64,000 nt of DNA, from NCBI RefSeq assembly GCF_022369475.1, contig NZ_CP059600.1:992001-1056000 (forward strand), in the 5' to 3' direction. This document shows positions 46,080 to 55,295 of the stretch, piece after piece; positions within the stretch are counted from its first letter, which is position 1; every line of letters starts with the position of its first letter. Origin of the DNA: Campylobacter sp. RM12651 (lineage in GTDB: Bacteria; Campylobacterota; Campylobacteria; Campylobacterales; Campylobacteraceae). Made by a program: the position numbers and the translations under genes. Below the pieces are notes generated by a model that saw nothing but the letters and a program-made list of their open reading frames with translations, was not told the DNA's origin and did no database searches.

Positions 46080-48082
46080 TAATTTTTCTTACCTTCATCA
46101 ATAAAAATTGAGCGTATTGCGTCTGTTTTATCATCTTCTTTTTGCCTTTTAGCCCAGCTCATAATAAGTTCATCTTTTGCCCTTGTAAGTGCTACATAAA
46201 ATAATCTTCGCTCTTCATCAATACCCCCAGCACTTTTGCTAAGCTTTAGATTTGGAAACCTACCTTGCGCTAAGTCAATCAAATAAACAATTTCAAATTC
46301 CAAACCTTTACTAGCATGAACGGTTAAAAGCTGAACTCCTTTAGTATTTTCATAATCAATATTTAAAATAGTTTTTTCATAAAATTCTTTAAAAGTATTA
46401 TAGTTTTTCGCATCGTCTAAAATATATTTACAATTATTTTTAATATTTTCTAGCTTTTGCTCTTTTATCTCATTTACTATTTTTGCACCTTTAAAAGAAC
46501 GCTTAGCTGCAAGATTATTGATAATCAAGCTAAAAATCTTAGATGAATAAGCATTGTTTAATAAAACGCTAGGATTATCAATATTTTCATTTTCTTTTAA
46601 GAATTTATAAAGTTCTTCAAGAAAGGTTACATTATCAAATTTTAATTCTTTTAACAATAAAACAGGATTATTTTTAAACTCGGTTGCTAAAAAGCTAAAC
46701 TCACTTTGCTTAGCTTGATTTTGAGTACTTGCAAACAGACCAAAAGCTTCATCACTTTTAGCTAAAAAATCGTAATTATCTTTTTTAATAGGTCTTAAAA
46801 TACCTTCTAATAAAGAGCCATTTCCTAATTCTAAAAATGCTTTATAAATAATATTTACCTTAGCATTTCCAACACCTTTACTCTCTAATAAAATCCCTAA
46901 AAAGCTTAAAATATCACTATTTTTATTAGTTAAATTAGCTAGATTTATAAGAGTATTTATTTCTTTTAATTCATAAAAACTACTGCCACCTTTTCTAGCT
47001 ATTTTAATGCCCTTTTGCTTTAGGCTTCTTTCCATTAAATCACCACTTGAATTATTGCGATAAATCACTGCAATATCAGCTCTATTATTTGCTTCAAGTT
47101 TGCTTAAAATATCATTGGCAATGAATTCATATTGTTCATTGGCTAGATTAAAACTATGTAATTTAATAGGTTTTGTAGCTTCTTTTCTAGTTACGATTAG
47201 CTCTTTTGGATATAGCCTTTCGTTTTTTGTAATAACCCTATTTGCAAATTCTAAAATATTGCTAACACTTCTATAATTTTTATTGAGTGAATAAATTTTA
47301 GCATTTTTATATCTATCTTTAAAACTTCCAATTATTTCTATATTTGCCCCATTAAAAGCATAAATGCTTTGATCATAATCTCCTACACAAAAAAGAGATT
47401 TTTTAGGGATTGCGTCTAAAATCGCACTTTGAAGATTATTTGTATCTTGATATTCATCTACTAAAACTTCATAAAAAGGCTCATTTTTATAATCATTTGT
47501 GAAAAAATCCTTAGCATTTAGCAATAAATCATCAAAATCATAATAATTATGAGCTTTTTTTTGTTCTTCGTATTCGCTTAAAACTTTGCAATAAAAATTA
47601 ATATTATCGCCCTGCTCTTCATAATTAGCCTTTAAATATCCACGAAAATCATCAACTAAATTAGTATTATTAAACCTTGAATAAATATCGGCTAAATATG
47701 AATAATCAAACAAATCATCTTTATTAGGAGAATATTTTTCGTAAATACTTTTTAACAAGGCTCTTAATTCACTATTTCGCTTAAGCTGAATATTTTTATG
47801 CTTTTTAAGATATTCAAGACTAATTGCGTGAAATGTCCCACTTACAATACCTTTTATCTTGCTTGAGCCGAGTTTTTTTTCAAGTCTTGCTATCATTTCA
47901 CGAGCGGCTTTGTTTGTAAATGTAAGTAGCATAATGCTATTTGCTTTAGCACCATCATTTAATAATTTTTCTATCCTTGCAACTATTGTGCTTGTCTTTC
48001 CTGTTCCTGCACTTGCTATTATTAAATTACTACCTAAACTAGTATTAACCGCTGCAAATTGTTCATCATTTAATCTATTCAA
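46079..48082 (-). CDS. UvrD/PcrA/Rep-type DNA helicase
   Basis: A superfamily 1A 3'-5' helicase. The Q motif and Walker A are LNDEQFAAVN and ASAGTGKTSTI, motif II is LVDEYQDTN, motif III FCVGDYDQSIYAFNGA, motif IV NYRS, motif V LTVHASKGLEFEIVYL and motif VI LFYVALTRAKDEL. I choose the TTG at 48082 (product MNRLNDEQFAAV), with GGAG six bases upstream, because family members begin at this point; the frame extends upstream to an ATG at 48124 with no ribosome binding site. The product has 667 residues. Whether it serves as UvrD or Rep is not shown. Confidence 0.92.
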   Translation of the reverse strand: MNRLNDEQFAAVNTSLGSNLIIASAGTGKTSTIVARIEKLLNDGAKANSIMLLTFTNKAAREMIARLEKKLGSSKIKGIVSGTFHAISLEYLKKHKNIQLKRNSELRALLKSIYEKYSPNKDDLFDYSYLADIYSRFNNTNLVDDFRGYLKANYEEQGDNINFYCKVLSEYEEQKKAHNYYDFDDLLLNAKDFFTNDYKNEPFYEVLVDEYQDTNNLQSAILDAIPKKSLFCVGDYDQSIYAFNGANIEIIGSFKDRYKNAKIYSLNKNYRSVSNILEFANRVITKNERLYPKELIVTRKEATKPIKLHSFNLANEQYEFIANDILSKLEANNRADIAVIYRNNSSGDLMERSLKQKGIKIARKGGSSFYELKEINTLINLANLTNKNSDILSFLGILLESKGVGNAKVNIIYKAFLELGNGSLLEGILRPIKKDNYDFLAKSDEAFGLFASTQNQAKQSEFSFLATEFKNNPVLLLKELKFDNVTFLEELYKFLKENENIDNPSVLLNNAYSSKIFSLIINNLAAKRSFKGAKIVNEIKEQKLENIKNNCKYILDDAKNYNTFKEFYEKTILNIDYENTKGVQLLTVHASKGLEFEIVYLIDLAQGRFPNLKLSKSAGGIDEERRLFYVALTRAKDELIMSWAKRQKEDDKTDAIRSIFIDEGKKN

Positions 48083-48186
48083 AACATCTCCACAAATTAA
48101 ATTAAAAGCCAAAAAGTCTAGCAAAATAACCTAAAAATAAGCAAAAATTAATAAAATGGCAAAAAACACTAATTTAAGGATTATTT

Positions 48187-50796
48187 ATGAGCGATTTTTA
48201 CAATCCAAAAGAAATTGAAAAAGACTACTATGAATTTTGTAAACAAAAAGGCTATTTTGAAATAGATGGAAATAAAAACATTCAAGAAAATGGCAAAAAC
48301 TTTGCAATTATGATGCCACCGCCAAATGTTACAGGTGTTTTACATATAGGACACGCACTTACTTTTACCTTGCAAGACATTATTACAAGATATAAAAGAA
48401 TGGATGGCTTTAAGGTACTTTATCAACCAGGCTTAGACCACGCAGGCATTGCTACTCAAAATGTAGTTGAAAAGCAACTTTTAGCAAAAGGGATTAAAAA
48501 AGAAGAGTTAGGGCGTGAAAAATTCATAGAAAAAGTATGGGAATGGAAAGAGCAAAGCGGTGGAGCTATAGTTAAGCAAATGCAAGCACTAGGCATTACT
48601 CCTGCCTTTTCAAGACTTCGTTTTACTATGGATGAAGGGCTTCAAAATGCTGTTAAAAAAGCTTTTGTGGACCTTTATAATAAAGGCTTAATAGAGCAAA
48701 ATAACAGAATGATAAACTGGTGCACAAAAGATGGAGCATTAAGTGATATTGAGGTTGAATATGAAGAAAATAAAGGCAAACTTTATCATATAAGATATTT
48801 TTTAAATGATAAGGATTATTTAGTAGTTGCAACTACTAGACCTGAGACTTATTTTGGCGATACTGCCGTAATGATAAATCCTAATGATGAAAGATATAAG
48901 CACTTAGTTGGTAAAGAAGTTACGCTGCCTATTATAAATCGTAAAATAAAAATCATAGCTGATAGCCATGTTGATATGAGCTTTGGAACAGGAATTGTAA
49001 AAGTAACACCAGCTCACGATAATAATGACTATGAAGTAGGACTTAGACATAATTTAGAGTTTTTAACTATTTTTGATGAAAATGGAATTTTAAACGAGCA
49101 TTGTGCTGAGTTTAAAGGACTTGAAAGACTTGAGGCTAGAAAAATAGTAGTTGATAAACTAAACGAATTAGGCTTTATTGAAAAAATTGAAGATTATGTA
49201 AATCAAGTTGGACATTGTTATCGTTGTAAAAATATCGTTGAGCCGTATATTTCTAAACAATGGTTTGTAAAAACTGATATCGCAACAAAAGTTATAGAAA
49301 AAGTAAATAATGGTGATGCTAAGTTTTATCCAGCTCATTGGATAAATAGCTTTAATGCTTGGTTAAGAGAATTACGCCCTTGGTGTATCAGCAGACAACT
49401 TTGGTGGGGACATCAAATTCCTGTTTATTATTGTGATGAGTGCGAACATATTCATGTAAGTGAGAGAAAGGTAGAAAAATGTGAAAAATGTGGCTGCGAT
49501 AGTATCACTCAAGATAAAGATGTGCTTGATACTTGGTTTAGCTCGGGACTTTGGGCATTTTCAACTCTAGGTTATAACAATGGCGATTTTGGTAAAGGCA
49601 CTTTATGGAATGAAAATGATATAAAAGACTTTTATCCAAATTCGCTTTTAATTACAGGCTTTGATATATTATTTTTCTGGGTATGTAGAATGCTATTTCA
49701 AAGTGAAAATGAGCTAGGCGAAATCCCATTTAAAGACATTTATCTTCACGCACTTGTAAAAGATGAAAACGGACAAAAAATGAGTAAGAGTAAAGGCAAT
49801 GTAATTGACCCACTTGATAGCATTGATAAATATAGTGCTGACATTTTACGCTTTACTTTAGCACTTTTAGCCGTTCAAGGAAGAGATATTAGAATGAGTG
49901 AAGATAGAATGATTTTAGTTCGTAACTTCACAAATAAGCTTTATAATGCGGTAAATTTCTTACTACTTAAAGGTAAGGATTATAAAATACTAGGTAGCTA
50001 TAAAACAACACTAGGTATTTATATAAACGCAGAATTTCAAAAATGCGTAAATGAAACTCGCAAAAACTTAGATGAATATAGATTTAATGATGCTGCTATG
50101 AATATTTATAAGTTTTTATGGGATGAGTTTTGTGATTATGGAATTGAGTTTAGCAAGGCTGATGAGAGTAGTATAGATGAGCTTGCGAGCGTATTTTTAA
50201 ATGCTATGAAATTGCTTAGTCCATTTATGCCATTTATTAGTGATTATTTATATCATAAATTAGGCAGCACAAGTATTTTTGAAAACGGCTCAATTATGGT
50301 AGAAAAGTATCCTAAAATAAATGAGATTTCAACCACTGAAGAGCAAATTATCAAAAACTACGAGCTTTGCAAAGAAGCGATTAATAGCCTAAGAAGTATC
50401 AAAAAAACAGCAAATATTACTGATAAAAACGCTCCGGCACAAATTATAAGCGAACATAAATTTGATGAATATTATCTAAAACTAATAGCAAAATTAGCTA
50501 AAGTAGGAGAATTAAGCCAAGATGAAAATCCTAAAGAAAGCTTTAGCGTAAATGTTAGCACGAACCTAAAAACCGCTATTTTTGTAGATAGCAAAGCACT
50601 TGATGAAATGAAAGCTAAGTTAGAAAATAGATATAAAAAAGTTCTAGCAGAATACGAAAAGCTAAACAAAATGCTAAGCAATGAAAAATTCGTAGCTAAC
50701 GCACCAGCACAAGTTGTAGAACAAAACAAAATTGCTATGCAAAAAGCTGAAAATGAATTAAATGAAATAAAAGCTGAATTAAATAACATAGGATAA
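48187..50796 (+). CDS. valS: valyl-tRNA synthetase
   Basis: Charges tRNA-Val; a class I synthetase with editing. HIGH motif PPPNVTGVLHIGHA (near 40-53), editing domain with TTRPETYFGDTAV (near 215), KMSKS as GQKMSKSKGNVIDP (near 535). A four-cysteine zinc-like knob (CDECEH, CEKCGCD) lies near 415-440. The C-terminal coiled coil is seen in the last 65 residues (KLENRYKKVLAEYEKL). The length of 869 residues is standard. Three bases separate it from purU. Confidence 0.97.
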   Translation: MSDFYNPKEIEKDYYEFCKQKGYFEIDGNKNIQENGKNFAIMMPPPNVTGVLHIGHALTFTLQDIITRYKRMDGFKVLYQPGLDHAGIATQNVVEKQLLAKGIKKEELGREKFIEKVWEWKEQSGGAIVKQMQALGITPAFSRLRFTMDEGLQNAVKKAFVDLYNKGLIEQNNRMINWCTKDGALSDIEVEYEENKGKLYHIRYFLNDKDYLVVATTRPETYFGDTAVMINPNDERYKHLVGKEVTLPIINRKIKIIADSHVDMSFGTGIVKVTPAHDNNDYEVGLRHNLEFLTIFDENGILNEHCAEFKGLERLEARKIVVDKLNELGFIEKIEDYVNQVGHCYRCKNIVEPYISKQWFVKTDIATKVIEKVNNGDAKFYPAHWINSFNAWLRELRPWCISRQLWWGHQIPVYYCDECEHIHVSERKVEKCEKCGCDSITQDKDVLDTWFSSGLWAFSTLGYNNGDFGKGTLWNENDIKDFYPNSLLITGFDILFFWVCRMLFQSENELGEIPFKDIYLHALVKDENGQKMSKSKGNVIDPLDSIDKYSADILRFTLALLAVQGRDIRMSEDRMILVRNFTNKLYNAVNFLLLKGKDYKILGSYKTTLGIYINAEFQKCVNETRKNLDEYRFNDAAMNIYKFLWDEFCDYGIEFSKADESSIDELASVFLNAMKLLSPFMPFISDYLYHKLGSTSIFENGSIMVEKYPKINEISTTEEQIIKNYELCKEAINSLRSIKKTANITDKNAPAQIISEHKFDEYYLKLIAKLAKVGELSQDENPKESFSVNVSTNLKTAIFVDSKALDEMKAKLENRYKKVLAEYEKLNKMLSNEKFVANAPAQVVEQNKIAMQKAENELNEIKAELNNIG

Positions 50797-50799
50797 ATT

Positions 50800-51627
50800 A
50801 TGAATGAATATATCTTAAAAATCACTTGCCCTGATAAAAAAGGGCTTGTGGCTATTATCTCAAATGAGATTTATAAGGCAGGATTTAATATAGAAAGCAA
50901 TAATGAATTTGTAAATAGCGATACAAATTCTTTTTATTTTCTAGCGATTTTAAGCTCAAGTGAGAGTGTAAAAGATGAGTTTGTAAATAATTTAAAACAG
51001 ATTTTAAAAGACGCACAAATCACATTTAGCCCAAAAAGAAAGAAAAATATAATAATCCTAGCATCAAAAGAGCTTCATTGTTTAGGTGATTTGCTACTTG
51101 CAAACTATGAAGATGAACTAAATGCTAATATCTTAAAAGTTATGGCAAATCACGATTTAAGTGATTTTGTGAAAAGATTTGATATAGATTTTAGCCTAAT
51201 TGATACTAACAAAGATAAAGAACTTTACGAGCAAGATATAATTCAAGAGATTAAAAAATACAATGTTGATTATATAGTATTAGCAAAATATATGCGGATT
51301 TTAAGCCCAAATTTTGTAAATACTTTTAAAGATAAAATAATCAATATTCATCATTCTTTTTTACCTGCATTTATCGGTGCAAATCCATATCTACAAGCTT
51401 ATGAGCGTGGGGTTAAAATCATAGGAGCAAGTGCGCATTTTGTAACGGATAATTTAGATGAAGGGCCTATTATTTTTCAAGACATAGTTAGAGTAAATCA
51501 CACTTATAATTCAAAAGATTTAAGAAAAGCAGGTAAAAAAATAGAAACTCTAGTGCTAAGAAATGCCCTTGAAAAAGTGTTTGATGATAAAGTATTTATT
51601 GCAGGTAATAAAACAATTATATTTTAA
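50800..51627 (+). CDS. purU: formyltetrahydrofolate deformylase
   Basis: Hydrolyses 10-formyltetrahydrofolate to tetrahydrofolate and formate, balancing one-carbon pools. An N-terminal ACT domain (YILKITCPDKKGLVAIISN) is followed by the formyltransferase fold with the Asn-His-Asp catalytic set: ANHDLSD (near 128), NIHHSFLPAFIGANPY (near 185) and VTDNLDEGPII (near 220). The length is 275 residues. It is followed by a hairpin terminator. Confidence 0.95.
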   Translation: MNEYILKITCPDKKGLVAIISNEIYKAGFNIESNNEFVNSDTNSFYFLAILSSSESVKDEFVNNLKQILKDAQITFSPKRKKNIIILASKELHCLGDLLLANYEDELNANILKVMANHDLSDFVKRFDIDFSLIDTNKDKELYEQDIIQEIKKYNVDYIVLAKYMRILSPNFVNTFKDKIINIHHSFLPAFIGANPYLQAYERGVKIIGASAHFVTDNLDEGPIIFQDIVRVNHTYNSKDLRKAGKKIETLVLRNALEKVFDDKVFIAGNKTIIF

Positions 51628-51643
51628 AAAATTTTGAAAATAC

Positions 51644-51673
51644 AATTAGGGTTTAAATTTTTAAACCTTAATT
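51644..51673. terminator. bidirectional terminator after purU
   Basis: The arms GGTTTAAA and TTTAAACC extend outward with AATTAG/TTAATT pairing (one G-U), giving a 14-bp stem with a very short loop. It lies 16 bases past purU and ends the plus-strand unit; in the other orientation it can end the secreted-protein operon. Confidence 0.65.
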
Positions 51674-51763
51674 TTATTAAATTCCTTAGCTTATTAAATA
51701 CATATAATAATTTGTGATTAGTTTTAAAATTATGCTAATTTTACGATTTTAAATTCTTTTAAT

Positions 51764-52414
51764 CTAAACTCTTTTATCATATAAATTCTCGCCATTTTTA
51801 TAGGCTAAAAATATAGCTAATAAATCTCTTTCATCTTTGATATTTTGAATATCAAGTTTGCTTAAAATATCTTCCATACTTTCACGAATATTATCACTTT
51901 TCACTTCTATGGGTTTAAACTCATCTTTTTTAAGCTCTTCGCTAGTTTCTTCTATATTATCTTTTAGATTTTCTTGCTTAAGTTCGTTTATACGCTTTAA
52001 GTATTTTTGCTTAAATTCATTCACGCTAATATCACTTGCAAAAAGCTCTTTAATCTCATAATCATAATTAGCAGTACAATCGTTGTTTAAGGCATTTTCT
52101 TTTAAAAATGCCTTAATATCCTTTGCCTCATCATCGTTTTGAAAAAGCTTAGAAATAAACATTTCAGGATGAAGCCTAGCATAACCAAAATCTCGCATAT
52201 AAACATAAAATATAGAAATATCACTAATATTTGTCGATGCATTATTGTTACTTATATTATTGTTTTCTTGACTATCATTTTTACCTTTAAATAAAGCGAT
52301 ATTACTTAATTCTTTTAAGTATTTATTCTCTTCTTCTAGTGTTTTTGCTTTTTGATAATCTTTATAAGCGTCATTCCAATTTCTTAGATTTAAATCATTA
52401 AAATTAATTTTCAT
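51764..52414 (-). CDS. candidate flagellar-exported protein A (YDKRV family)
   Basis: A 216-residue protein, last of the four-gene operon. It has no signal peptide or membrane helix. The middle part (SDISVNEFKQKYLKRINELKQEN, within about residues 75-150) aligns with the protein at 55296-56033 (EDEFKQRYLARIDEIKQG), so the two are full-length paralogs. The last 50 residues form the shared module: PIEVK, RESMEDILSKL, then ERDLLAIFLAYKNGENLYDKRV-type ending. An Asn-rich stretch lies near residues 48-62. Export through the flagellar apparatus is inferred from the neighbour at 53111; the function is unknown. Confidence 0.6.
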   Translation of the reverse strand: MKINFNDLNLRNWNDAYKDYQKAKTLEEENKYLKELSNIALFKGKNDSQENNNISNNNASTNISDISIFYVYMRDFGYARLHPEMFISKLFQNDDEAKDIKAFLKENALNNDCTANYDYEIKELFASDISVNEFKQKYLKRINELKQENLKDNIEETSEELKKDEFKPIEVKSDNIRESMEDILSKLDIQNIKDERDLLAIFLAYKNGENLYDKRV

Positions 52415-52459
52415 TTTTTACTCTTTTGATAAAAATTAAGATTTTTAAATTCTTTTATT

Positions 52460-53101
52460 TTAAACCCTTTTATCATATAAATTCTCGCCATTTTTATAGG
52501 CTAAAAATATAGCCAACAAATCTCTTTCATTTTTGATTTCAGTTTTATTTAATTTGCTTAAAATCTCTTCCATACTTTCACGAATGCTAGTGCCTTTTAC
52601 TTCTATGGCTTCGAATGGTTTTTCTTTAGTTTGTTCTTCTTTTTCTTCTTGTTTAATTTCTTCTTTTGTATTTATTGCATTATTTCTTAAATTTTCTTTT
52701 TCTTTAACTCTAGCTTGTAATTCTTCAACACTTGGCATTTTCTTACTATCTATATAACCTAAAGGAAAATCATCAGGCAAACCTAAAGATGACATATTTA
52801 GTGAGTTTAGCGTTCTATCAAGCTCTTTTTTATCAATTTCTACCCAATTTTTCATAAATTCTTTGCTTATTTCTTCTACTAAATCAGGGTCTAATGCTCC
52901 AAACACACAATAACCTGCCTTTTCTCCAAGATTTAGATTTTTATCATTTATTGGATTATAAGTCGGATCGTTTTCTAGCTTTTGCTGGGCTAGTTTAAGA
53001 TATTCTAAACTAGCCCCATCATTTGCTTTATTTTGTGAATTTTTATTATTAAGCGTATTTGCATAAGTATTTGAAAAATTATTTACTCCATTAAATATCA
53101 T
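52460..53101 (-). CDS. candidate flagellar-exported protein B (YDKRV family)
   Basis: A 213-residue protein with an Asn/Ser-rich, unstructured N-terminus (MIFNGVNNFSNTYANTLNN) lacking any Sec signal. The central part (residues about 35-130) is unique in this window. A Glu/Lys-rich linker (about 145-165) leads to the conserved C-terminal module, here EAIEVKGTSIRESMEEILSK and the shared AYKNGENLYDKRV end. The copy of the module is the most diverged of the four at DNA level. It starts 9 bases after the Cj0814-like gene and is followed by 45 bases before gene A. Unknown function. Confidence 0.6.
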   Translation of the reverse strand: MIFNGVNNFSNTYANTLNNKNSQNKANDGASLEYLKLAQQKLENDPTYNPINDKNLNLGEKAGYCVFGALDPDLVEEISKEFMKNWVEIDKKELDRTLNSLNMSSLGLPDDFPLGYIDSKKMPSVEELQARVKEKENLRNNAINTKEEIKQEEKEEQTKEKPFEAIEVKGTSIRESMEEILSKLNKTEIKNERDLLAIFLAYKNGENLYDKRV

Positions 53102-53110
53102 AACAAATCC

Positions 53111-54184
53111 TTATACTTTCATATCAAATAAACTTATATTTTTTTGGCTGTATTGTAAAGCTGCTTGTAAAAACTCTTCAAATGTTTCGTAATTATCTAT
53201 ATCTTTAGGAGCTTTTAGATTTTTACCACTTAGCATTTCATAAGCTAGTTTTTCATACCAATTTAGTATTTTTTTATATTCTTTTGCTAATTCTTCACTT
53301 CTTGCTCTTTTAAAATCTTGTGATAATCTATTTGCTTCATCAGCTAAGTATTTTGGCATTTTTGAAATATCGCTTTGAGTTATTAAACCTTTTGCTACCA
53401 TAGAATTAAGTGGTTTTGCGACATTTTGTGCGAATTCTTTATAATCTACAAATCTATCCCCGCCACTCATCTTGCCCCAATAAGTTCTCTCGCCTTCTAC
53501 TAAAAAATGATTATTTCTTAATACGGCTATTAATATTCCACCACGACTTACATCTCCTTGATTGTTTTTATAATTATCGCCTTTAGCGTCCCATAAAATA
53601 GAATAACCTTGAGAAAAACTATCGCTATGCACGGGAAACATATCCATTTTGCCATCACCATCATAATGAAATAGTGTATCAGCACCCTTTATTCTTTGAA
53701 AATCTCGTGCATGAATATTCTTATCATTATAATCTTCAAAATCATATCTAGTTTGTAAAATCTTGCCTACACTAAAGGTACTATTATCTATCTCAAACCC
53801 ACATGGCAAATTGTTAATATCTTCTTTGCTAAAAAATTCTTTAGAGTTTAAAAAATCTTCACTTACAACTTGGCTTAAGACTTTATAAGCATTTCCAACG
53901 CTTTTTGCTATATCAATTTCCATGAATCTTTTACCTATTATATGAGCTTTATTGTTTTGTTCTACTAAAGATTTTAAACTATCGCTGTGGATTTTATAAT
54001 TATCCGGAATACCTGCAGCTTTATTAAAATCACTTGTAAAAAAGCCATCTTTATCAATTCCGTATCCTAATACTTCACCTACCTTTTTATCATCTGCTTT
54101 ATTGTCTACTTTTTTAATCTCGTTATTTGTTTCTTTTTTGCTTATATTAGTTATTTGATATGTTGAATAAGAATTTATTTTCAT
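53111..54184 (-). CDS. Cj0814-like flagellum-dependent secreted protein
   Basis: A 357-residue protein. The segment VLGYGIDKDGFFTSDFNKAA then GIPDNYKIHSDSLKSL (about residues 38-72) is a pattern I recall from the Campylobacter Cj0814 family, described as flagellar-dependent secreted proteins; this is memory, not a search. The N-terminus (MKINSYSTYQITNISKKETN) is polar and without a Sec signal, as in proteins exported by the flagellar type III apparatus. It lacks the RESMEDIL module but ends SLFDMKV, which echoes the LYDKRV ends of its neighbours. It lies 15 bases after gene D and 9 before gene B. No catalytic motif is evident. Confidence 0.65.
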   Translation of the reverse strand: MKINSYSTYQITNISKKETNNEIKKVDNKADDKKVGEVLGYGIDKDGFFTSDFNKAAGIPDNYKIHSDSLKSLVEQNNKAHIIGKRFMEIDIAKSVGNAYKVLSQVVSEDFLNSKEFFSKEDINNLPCGFEIDNSTFSVGKILQTRYDFEDYNDKNIHARDFQRIKGADTLFHYDGDGKMDMFPVHSDSFSQGYSILWDAKGDNYKNNQGDVSRGGILIAVLRNNHFLVEGERTYWGKMSGGDRFVDYKEFAQNVAKPLNSMVAKGLITQSDISKMPKYLADEANRLSQDFKRARSEELAKEYKKILNWYEKLAYEMLSGKNLKAPKDIDNYETFEEFLQAALQYSQKNISLFDMKV

Positions 54185-54199
54185 AATTATTCCTTTATT

Positions 54200-55135
54200 T
54201 TAAACCCTTTTATCATATAAATTCTCGCTATCTTTATACGCCATTAAAATAGCTAATAAATCTCTTTCATCTTTGATATTTTGAATATCAAGTTTGCTTA
54301 AAATATCTTCCATACTTTCACGAGTATTAGAGCCTTTTACTTCTATGGGTTTTCTTTTTATATTCTCATCTTTTTTGGAATTTTCTTGTAAATATTTCTC
54401 TCCAAAATGTTTTTCATAACCATTTTGCTCTTTGTATAAATCAACTTCTAATTTTAAAGCCAAATAACCGATTTTAAACTCATCTAAATCATCAAGAGCA
54501 AATAAATCCATAAGCCTATCCATAAAGCCACCGCTCCCACAAAAAACATCTCCTAGCTTTATATTGCCTTGAGAAAATCTGCTTAGATAAAACTCAGGCA
54601 CGCTAGTATCTCCAAAATTTGTATCATTAGTAGCAAATCTAACGCCCACAATCTCGTTTTGCTTTAAAAACTCTAAAAGTTTTAAATCGTTTTTAATAAA
54701 TGCTTGATTATAAATATTATTAGCTTTTGTATTTATTTGTAAAGCGTCTAGCTTAGAAAGAGCCTTTTTGTCATCGTTTTCGTTGAAAAATGCAGGGTGT
54801 AAAGAATTAATCACTTTTACCATTTCTTCAGCGCCAACTTTTTTACCCGTTTCTATCCAATCTTCTCGCTCTTTTTTACTCATTCCATAAAAAAGCATAC
54901 CTTCCATAAACTCGCTTTCAAGCATAGCGTGAAGCTCTGGATACTTAGATTTATTTACACTCAAAAGTATTCTTTGCGTATTATTTGGCTCATAAGTTCC
55001 CCATTCATCTTGTGGGGCGTCTTTTAAAATATTTGCGATTTGTTCTTGTAGATTATCTTTAGGAGTTTGAGTGGTTGGAATTTGATTTTTAATATTTGTT
55101 TGATAATTTATATAATTGTTATTTATTATTTGCAT
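54200..55135 (-). CDS. candidate flagellar-exported protein D (YDKRV family)
   Basis: A 311-residue protein, first gene of the four-gene operon. The N-terminus MQIINNNYINYQTNIKNQIP is polar and has no Sec signal. The centre (about residues 40-240) is unlike the others and carries GDVFCGSGGFMDRLMDLFAL. The C-terminal module (about 263-311) is almost identical, also in DNA, to that of the gene at 55296. A GGGGG ribosome binding site and a CCGATAT sigma-28-like element lie upstream. I do not recognise the central domain. Confidence 0.6.
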   Translation of the reverse strand: MQIINNNYINYQTNIKNQIPTTQTPKDNLQEQIANILKDAPQDEWGTYEPNNTQRILLSVNKSKYPELHAMLESEFMEGMLFYGMSKKEREDWIETGKKVGAEEMVKVINSLHPAFFNENDDKKALSKLDALQINTKANNIYNQAFIKNDLKLLEFLKQNEIVGVRFATNDTNFGDTSVPEFYLSRFSQGNIKLGDVFCGSGGFMDRLMDLFALDDLDEFKIGYLALKLEVDLYKEQNGYEKHFGEKYLQENSKKDENIKRKPIEVKGSNTRESMEDILSKLDIQNIKDERDLLAILMAYKDSENLYDKRV

Positions 55136-55147
55136 TTTAAACCCCCG

Positions 55148-55186
55148 TTATTTTTCTATATCGGTAGGTTTAAAAAAATATTAATA
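55148..55186 (-). promoter_or_regulatory. sigma-28-like promoter before gene D
   Basis: On the minus strand ACCGATAT (55158-55165) matches the -10 of flagellar sigma-28 promoters (CGATAT in Campylobacter). A T-rich stretch and TATTAA lie about 17 bases upstream in place of a clear -35. The element is 22 bases before the ATG at 55135, leaving a very short leader. Confidence 0.4.
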
Positions 55187-55295
55187 GATATTTAATTTAT
55201 ATCTGAACTCTTTTATAAAATTTTTAGCTTTAATTCTTATTTATATAAAATATTAATCTATATTCATTTTAACAATTTTATAACTTTCCTTTATT

